Notes under the pieces: generated by a model
The model's input: only the letters and a program-made list of their open reading frames with translations
The model's database searches: none
What the model was told of the DNA's origin: nothing
Program-made: the position numbers and the translations under genes
DNA from: Pohlia nutans
Lineage: Eukaryota > Streptophyta > Bryopsida > Bryales > Mniaceae
Reading direction: 5' to 3'
NCBI GenBank assembly: GCA_022496805.1
Contig: CM040086.1
Location: forward strand, 10,542,501-10,606,500
DNA: 64,000 nt
Shown here: positions 57,581 to 64,000 of the stretch, piece by piece
Position numbering within the stretch: the first letter of the stretch is position 1
Layout of the letters: the number at the start of each line of letters is the position of its first letter

Positions 57581-58541
57581 TGTAAATAAGTGAACTGGAG
57601 TGATGCTCTGTGTGTTGAGCAATCATCTATAATCTTCATTCTAAGATTGTTGATTGATGATTGCCAAAAAGTGATGTATGGCAGATCAGTCGATCCTGTT
57701 GTGAATCAACCAAGTTTTAAGTCAGTCAAGCAAGCCAACAGGTGATCTGAACCATAACACTTGCACATGAATACAAGTTTAGACATCACACAAGCCTCAA
57801 AAAAATTGCTTGGAAATACGTGTACCACATATAACCCAACTCGCACAAAGTTTGCAAACCATTGCACATCCTAGTAACGATCAAAGCTATCACCGAACCC
57901 TGAATAGTATGTAATTAAGTAAGTTCCCACGCACCGTTTGGAGCACCCTAAACTAAATCAGAAGAAAGCAATAATCGAATTGAAAGTCTGCTCACAGCCT
58001 GCAATTTAGCTCTGGAGTTTATGAATAGTCCAACCAATGCAACTGGACTCAAAACCAACTTGAATGGGGAGTCATGGACTCATGCAAGGGAAACGGATGC
58101 TTGAGAAGAGTCAATGCAGAAAGGATGATATTTGCATTAATAGAGCGAGTTTGTTGAGCTGGAATGAGACAAAATCTTCGAATGATATCTTAAAATTTTG
58201 AGGAACGTACTCAAGTTAATTGGGCCACCCTGCTTTGTGGCTACGGCACTACATACATAACCTGGGTCCGATAGAGAATTAAATTCAATCCTTCCCATAC
58301 AATTGCAACAGAAGGGCAACAGTTTGATATAATCGTAGATTCTTATCAGGTTGGAGAAACATTACCTTTGCATTATCCCCTAGTAGCATCTTGTTTGTTA
58401 CTGGATCACAAAGTTGTTGCCATGAGTCCATAAGATCCAGTAAACGCTTGACTCTTGATCACGGCCGCGTTCCTGCTGATTGTGATCAAAAGCTTGAATG
58501 CCATCTTGGGGCATAGCTGATTCCCCAGAGCCGATAAAAAT
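57581..58541. other. Intergenic, nothing recognised
   Basis: No domain-bearing frames and no terminal repeats seen. Confidence 0.4.
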
Positions 58542-58919
58542 ACTACACTAAATAGTATATTTAGTGTGAGGCACTGTAATTGCGAACATCACTCTAAATA
58601 TCAAAAAACCTACTTTTGTAAGAACACTAAATGTGAATTCTCACACTATTTATGAAGAATAGTAACGTTTTGACATTGTGATCTTTTGAGATATGGATAT
58701 TTAGTGTGAGTAAGGAATGAAACTTGAGTTGAAAGTTTAGATGGAAAAACTGAAATTTTAGAAATGGAATGAATAAAATTGGATGATAATTGACAATGAA
58801 TCAAATTGGATGATAACCGCCACAACTAATTACCCACAAATTGACAATTAGTGTTACACAAGTAGTAGGGGTAAGCACATTATTCATCACCTCACACTAA
58901 ATATACTATTTAGTGTAGT
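58542..58919. mobile_element. MITE with compound palindromic ends
   Basis: Left ACTACACTAAATAGTATATT then TAGTGTGAGG; right CCTCACACTAAATATACTAT then TTAGTGTAGT. The terminal repeat is itself a small palindrome (ACACTAAATA..TATTTAGTGT). About 378 bp, no coding. Confidence 0.75.
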
Positions 58920-59173
58920 GAGTTTTGGAACCTGAACGCTAAAGTGACCGGTGCCCATCGAGCGGCTACTCAGGGATTTTCCGAGACCTTCAATGCGGAC
59001 GAAGAACGAAAGATAACTTCCGGTATTACTACCAACTTGAATACTGCTTACACCGTGTGCGACCACAGCCAGCACGAGCATGATGAAGATGAAACACACG
59101 TATTTATAGAAAGTGAAAGACAACAACATAACCTAAAAACTAAAGTTCACTTGGAATTAAATATTGATTGTAT

Positions 59174-59174
59174 A

Positions 59175-59228
<54 letters not shown>
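59174..59228. repeat. (TA)n microsatellite
   Basis: About 27 TA units. Confidence 0.95.
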
Positions 59229-59230
<2 letters not shown>

Positions 59231-59935
59231 AGGTTGGAAGTTGATATATATACTGAGTTCATTCAATTTGGAAAGTTGTATGAGATTCTAAATGTACATT
59301 CAATTTCAAATTATTATTGATTTGACAAATGTTTTTGTCATGAGTCATTTTTACATCAATTGCCTACACTTAAAAGAAGCCCACATGAAATCTACAATTC
59401 CATTCTCTCAAAATGTAGAACTTAGAAGCATTATAAAGCATTGTCACAATTGTACGCTGAAATTAACCGCTTTCCAACTTACAGTGGGTCACTTATAGTA
59501 AATTGACCAATCACAAGTAGAATGTAGAATAAACGTAGTCTACCTCGCTACCTTTGCTCGTGAGCCTGAAATAATCAATCTAACCCCAATGGGCACTTTA
59601 TTGGCTCTGACCATAGGGAAGAGGTATTGCAGGGACACTCATTTTTTTAGGCTAAATATCAATGTAGCAAATATATTCTGTCCATGATTCCACTAAAAAT
59701 GTATTCTCGTCCTTCACAATTTTCTTCACCTATTCTATTCCGGTCCGAGCTCCTCGTGGAGTAGCTGCTTGTTCATGATGGTCTTTCAACCAACAATATG
59801 ATTATCAGGATTCTTAAAAGAAATGAGACTAAACTTTGATTTGGAGCGCCCTTGTTTCACACAGAAAGATTGTGGCACACTTTTGACCATGTCCCAGTGG
59901 CCATGCACACAGGAAGATTTGGACGGGATTATTTG

Positions 59936-62731
59936 CTACAGTTTTCGAGAGAGGACAACCAAGGCATAGTTAGCGCCAGGCATGGTGAGGAAGACATTGC
60001 GAGTGCGTTTCACGTAAGCGGTGACGTTGAGTTGCAGGCGCTCCCACAGCCGCTGCGCTCGGGGAGGATCCAGATGCGCCTCCACCAGGGGATTGAAGAT
60101 GGCTCGCACGAAGCTCTTTGCCCACGCTCCCATCGCCGCAGGGTGGTCCCTGAAGTGCTGCGCTTCCCGGCTGCCTTCCGCTAGCCACCGGTAATCTCGC
60201 ACCTCCAGGCGCTTGATGTCGTAGGCTCCCGTTTTGTTGATGGCTTCCTCGATCTCGTCCCTGCTTGGGTGGAAACATGGAATGTTGAACGAGTCCCTTT
60301 CCTGTGCCTGTATCACACCCTGCATAGTTACCATTCAGACGATTCAGGGCTCCACAAATCAAGTGACTATGTTCGGGATTGTCTGAATTCCTCACAAAAT
60401 TGTTGAGGATTTATTTTTTATTTTTTATGAAGAATCTCAGTTGTTATACACTTCAAACGTGAGCCCTGCCCACTTCCAAACGGGGCGGACAATGAGAGTG
60501 ACACAAAAACTACTATTAAAGATAAACCATTTTTCAACTCGTACTAAGTTGGGTTTTTTTTTCCCAAAAAAAGCGTTAAGTTGAAAAATGCCAAAAGCTA
60601 GAACAATTATTTCTAGACAAAAGGGAGTATAGGTTAACTGTGACAAGGAGAATTAACTTTGATTCATTTTTGAACCGATGTATAGTTAGAGTATGCATGG
60701 TTGTTTAAAGTCCCACAATACTAACAACATAACAGTCACAGGGAGATAAAAACAAGTTTCCCATATGGGAAACGCAGACAAATTTCCCATACAATCATCC
60801 CAGGAAAGTTACAATTGTGAGAATTTTGTCCCACTTCCCATACGAAATCCCATGTGGGAATGTCTGTGAGTGAAAGTGACACATACTACAATGAAGGATG
60901 AAGTTGAGACTAGGACACAGCTTGTGCATAACATTCAGTAGCATGCAGTGGCTCAGCCTGGTGTGCAGAATATATATTCCATACCCAACATGACTTCATC
61001 CGTAGTAGATAATTGGAGAGGTGGAGTCCCAAAGTGATGAGCAGAGTGCATGAAGGCTACGGAATGTTATGTGACACCAAAAACAGGCATGGATGATTTC
61101 AGCAACAGAATATTTAATCACCTCAGCAACCAGGTCTTCCCAGGAAGCGTCGAAGAGGGCGCCGCAGGGATTAGCCTCGTGGAATTCTGCGCTGGTTTGG
61201 ATGTGGGGCAGTCCAGGCTGAGCCCTGCAGGGACCAACCACAAACAACAGTCCCGCAGGGGCCAACTCATGAGCACGATGAGTGTAGAAATTGAGCAGGT
61301 CTTGCTTGGCCACCTGCGCATATGCTTCCGCCACCTCTTGGTTTCCGCCTTGGATCCACACTCTGCCTTTGTTGTACGCGCCACACGACACGTCCCTTAC
61401 CGCCTCTGGAATCTGCATAATTTCGTAGAGTCAGTTGAATGGCGTTCTTCAATTAGTTGCCCGAACTAACATTCATTTCACTAGTAGCAAACCTGTCGTT
61501 TTTCATTCCTCGTTTCGTGGGAACAGTGAATAGTACCGGAATATTATACTTACGTTTCTGTCTTCTTGTGACCAACACTACTCATTAGCACTAACATAGC
61601 CCATGTGCCTGATGCTGTTTCATTTTTGTTCCATTTATAGTAAGTGAAAAACGACACATTTTCTCCTAGTATTTGCAAGTTGGATGTCAGCTTGAAATGA
61701 ATACATGCCTATGACCACTGGTTTTTAAATAAAAATCAAGAACTTGTCTACTACCACTTCTTGTAGTCTATAATTTCTCACTTAAAATTACCGAAGAAAT
61801 TTATACACAGTGATATTATGAATTCTCTACAGCTCTAAATTGGCCTCTCAACAATCATACTCTTAGGGCCTCCTTTCATGCAAAGTCAGGCTGGTTCTTG
61901 AATCTTGCTCTCCGGACCGCTGATAAAAATAGCAAAGAGCACTTCTATGCACACCTCGGTAGAGCAATCCAATAGATATAATTAGAAACTTTTCACAAAG
62001 CAACCAATCACGTAACCCACTAATGGGAGTGAGTGGGTGAAATGCAAAGTCCACTTTTAACGCTCACCGAGCATGGGTGGAAGTTGGGACCTTATCTTTT
62101 GTCCTGTAGATGTATCCACTGGCCCAATGTTCACATGGAAGCCCGCCTTTAGCCTTAGTCTAGATATGATAAAATGCTTAGAATGGTAGATGGGGTTGTT
62201 TCAAAAAATGAGAAGGTTGCAAGGCATGGTTATTGAGAATGGCAAAAATATTGGGCCTTGAACATAACATTCAGTAGTCTTTGAGCCTATTGCCCTCCCT
62301 TGCATGGAATGATGTGGAATATCCCACATCATTTCATCCATCCAACGAAATGATGTGGGATATTCCACATCCCATTAGTAGCTATGGGGGCACGTGGCAT
62401 TAAGCAAGAGCAAGCAACCATGGTGCACAGTAATCGAAAGCACAATTCAACAATGTTTTTTCATTGTTTATTTGATTGATTCTCACTCAATAGTGTTTCG
62501 TCATTGTTTATTTGATTCAATAGTTCTTTCAATTAGAAATCACTGGTCACTCTGTATATAAAGGTGGATGAAACTTAAAAGGCAGTCTCTTTGAAGGCTA
62601 CTGAATGTTATGAATAAATAAAGTTGGCACTGCCTTCCATGTGTAATTAGTTATGGCTCCAAACTAATTTCAAACATGATACATAACCTTCCTCAGAACC
62701 TTCCATGTGGAAAGACACCAACATGAGCAAG

Positions 62732-62785
<54 letters not shown>

Positions 62786-63549
62786 GTTGCCGGTCAAAGA
62801 TGGTAACTACAAATTGCATTGTGAATGATGATGGAGGATATTCTTAACATTCTAGGGCAGACCCAATTTTGGCCACTAAATGTTATGCCACTTGGAACTA
62901 CATTAGAGTGAAGCGAATAGTATCCTCTATCTTATATATAGGGAATGTAGTACATTCCATCAGGATTTTAAATTTTTTTTTTTAACGTAATAAAGTGATT
63001 GAAGTTTGGTCGAGTTACCTTGGACAACCAATGCAACGACCAAGTAGAGATGGCAACATGCAAAGCGCCCCGCGGAAACAAGCGGTCATGGAAGGAGCCT
63101 CCCACAGCCGCTGCGAAATACTTAGGTCTCGTCGCCGCTTCACGAGCCTGTTGGAAGAGCGTGCTGAAATCGTTGGAGGGAAGGTCGCAAAAGAAGTACT
63201 GAATCTCTGGATCTGAATCGGAAGAATTCTTTTTCTTCCTCGAATCGGAAGTAGAAGAATTCTGACTGCAATTCTGGAGCACGCTCACGGCCGCCAGATG
63301 AGCCCACGCAAGCGCGTTGGCGCCCACGGAGCACCCGAAATCCGCCACTCGCACTGCAACTCCCGCATCGAACCGAAGCTGGCCGATGGCCTCCGCCAGA
63401 TGAGGACCCGTGTCGTGCACCATCGCTCCCTGCACCATCGCCGAGTTCTGCGAGTAGCTGGCTTCTCCCTCGCCCGTTTCCATCCTCAAGCCAATTCGTA
63501 AGCTGACCTCAGCTGGGCTGTGTGTTGTGATCCATTGGCTACTGGCCAT
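59936..63549 (-). CDS. SABATH-family carboxyl methyltransferase, 3 coding exons, about 401 aa
   Basis: Transfers methyl from S-adenosylmethionine to a small carboxylic acid (family substrates include salicylate, jasmonate, indole-3-acetate and gibberellins); the substrate here is not deducible. Exons on the minus strand: 63549-63019, 61412-61122, 60319-59936 (stop at 59936), all phase 0 with GT-AG borders. Motifs: GEGEASYSQNSAMVQ (SAM/substrate pocket), VADFGCSVGANAL (SAM-binding), IQYFFCDLPSNDFSTLF, SFHDRLFPRGALHVAISTWS then SLHWLSK, NKGRVWI, WEDLVAE|GVIQAQERDSFNIPCF across the exon 2-3 junction, and C-terminal LNVTAYVKRT. Length is slightly above the usual 350-390 aa. The in-frame Met at residue 23 (METGEGEASY) is an equally plausible start and would give 379 aa. 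Both introns are full of MITEs. The last exon is GC-rich and intact. Confidence 0.93.
60446..60627. mobile_element. Stowaway MITE, left-truncated, in SABATH intron 2
   Basis: It shares GGCGGACAATG, GTGACACAAAA and CTACTATTAAAGATA with the intact element at 43368-43607, ending AAGGGAGTA. The left terminal repeat is missing. Confidence 0.75.
60930..61069. mobile_element. AACATTCAGTAGC MITE, short copy in SABATH intron 2
   Basis: Left ATAACATTCAGTAGCATGC; right reverse complement ATAACATTCCGTAGCCTTC. It ends 53 bases from exon 2. Confidence 0.75.
61866..62148. mobile_element. Tourist-like MITE in SABATH intron 1
   Basis: Left GGGCCTCCTTTCATGC after TTA; right reverse complement GGCGGGCTTCCATGTG followed by TTA (62149-62151). 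Confidence 0.7.
62264..62612. mobile_element. AACATTCAGTAG MITE, long copy in SABATH intron 1
   Basis: Left CATAACATTCAGTAGTCTTT; right reverse complement CATAACATTCAGTAGCCTTC. It contains a perfect 25-bp hairpin (62311-62335 / 62347-62371, arms GATGTGGAATATCCCACATC plus ATTTC). The right half shares AATCACTGGTCACTC and TATATAAAGGTGGATGAAAC with the copy at 63799. Confidence 0.85.
62734..62782. repeat. (TA)n microsatellite in SABATH intron 1
   Basis: About 24 TA units. Confidence 0.95.
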
Positions 63550-63798
63550 CGCTACACCAACTCTATATAATTATAGCAGGTAGTTCTTGCACTGGATCAT
63601 TCATTTGCAGGCAAGAAGAAGAAGAAGAAGACTGAGACGAAATCAGTAGCATTGAGTTGAGATCGAGGAAGCAGTTGCATGCTTTTGTAGCATTTCAGAG
63701 CCACTTTTGTGCGAGTTTTAGCCAAGTGGCTTTTCAAAGAAATTGACGCTAATTTTTATTCATTTTCGAGAGAATTAGTCCCAAATGGCTTCTCCCAC
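63550..63798 (-). promoter_or_regulatory. Probable 5' UTR and promoter region of the SABATH gene
   Basis: Region upstream of the start codon up to the next transposon. A GAAGAAGAAG tract lies at 63617-63631. A TATAATTATATAG string ends about 12 bases before the ATG, which is too close to be a normal TATA box for this start, although it would suit the downstream Met at residue 23. Confidence 0.35.
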
Positions 63799-63974
63799 AT
63801 AACATTCAGTAGCTTCTACCCTGGTGAACAGTAATCAAAAGCACTTATTCAATCACAATTCAATATTGTTTTGTAATTGTTTAGTTGATTCAATAGTTAC
63901 AAATCACTAGTCACTCCTTATATAAAGGTGGATGAAACTAAAAGGCACCCTCCCGGAAGGGTACTGAATGTTAT
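63799..63974. mobile_element. AACATTCAGTAG MITE, upstream of the SABATH gene
   Basis: Left ATAACATTCAGTAGCTTC; right reverse complement ATAACATTCAGTACCCTTC. About 175 bp, 250 bp upstream of the start codon. Confidence 0.85.
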
Positions 63975-64000
63975 GAATGTGGTGAAATTAGTCAATGTTG

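Noticed and set aside
63558..63572. TATA box of the SABATH gene
   Set aside because: It lies too close to the start codon used for the longest frame; possible only if the Met at residue 23 is the true start.
1..64000. CRISPR arrays, bacterial operons, rRNA genes
   Set aside because: None seen. Gene structure is that of a plant nuclear genome with introns.

Overview
The window looks like nuclear DNA of a land plant. It holds three plant-type genes, all on the minus strand, split by introns with GT-AG borders and separated by AT-rich, repeat-laden DNA. The genes are a guanylate kinase (about 7.3-9.0 kb, 6 coding exons), a GT106/O-fucosyltransferase-like Golgi glycosyltransferase (42.3-47.3 kb, 9 coding exons) and a SABATH carboxyl methyltransferase (59.9-63.5 kb, 3 coding exons). 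I could not fix the lineage. A lycophyte, fern, bryophyte or gymnosperm would all fit. The three genes are functionally unrelated and do not form a cluster.

The largest object is an approximately 11.9 kb non-LTR retrotransposon (LINE) at 21.03-32.96 kb. It is flanked by a perfect 12-bp target-site duplication and ends in an (ATT)n tail. It carries a frameshifted ORF1 and a very long ORF2. ORF2 contains an AP-like endonuclease, a reverse transcriptase, an RNase H, a CCHC motif and a C-terminal KPD...E region resembling a restriction-like endonuclease. Directly upstream of the first ATG of ORF2, in frame, sits a canonical 2A ribosome-skipping motif (LLILCGDIESNPGP). ORF2 is broken by four in-frame stops, one frameshift and two inserted DNA elements.

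Those two insertions belong to a set of terminal-inverted-repeat elements with ends TTAACCCCTAAA / TTTAGGGGTTAA. Removing each one together with one copy of TTAA restores the LINE reading frame exactly, in one case through the GDFN endonuclease motif. A third element is nested inside one of them, again at TTAA, and a sister copy preserves the empty site. At least ten TTAA-bounded elements lie across the window, two of them inside introns of the glycosyltransferase. TTAA duplication and CCC-starting ends are the signature of the piggyBac superfamily. No transposase is encoded here.

The rest is a dense MITE landscape: Tourist/PIF-like elements with TTA/TAA duplications (one a 138-bp near-perfect palindrome), a Stowaway element 20 bp from a splice donor, CACTA-like MITEs with 3-bp duplications, a family ending AACATTCAGTAG, TA microsatellites, tandem duplications and a tRNA-His-like sequence. 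Large stretches (for example 10.7-12.8, 33.0-37.1, 50-53 kb) show no recognisable gene.
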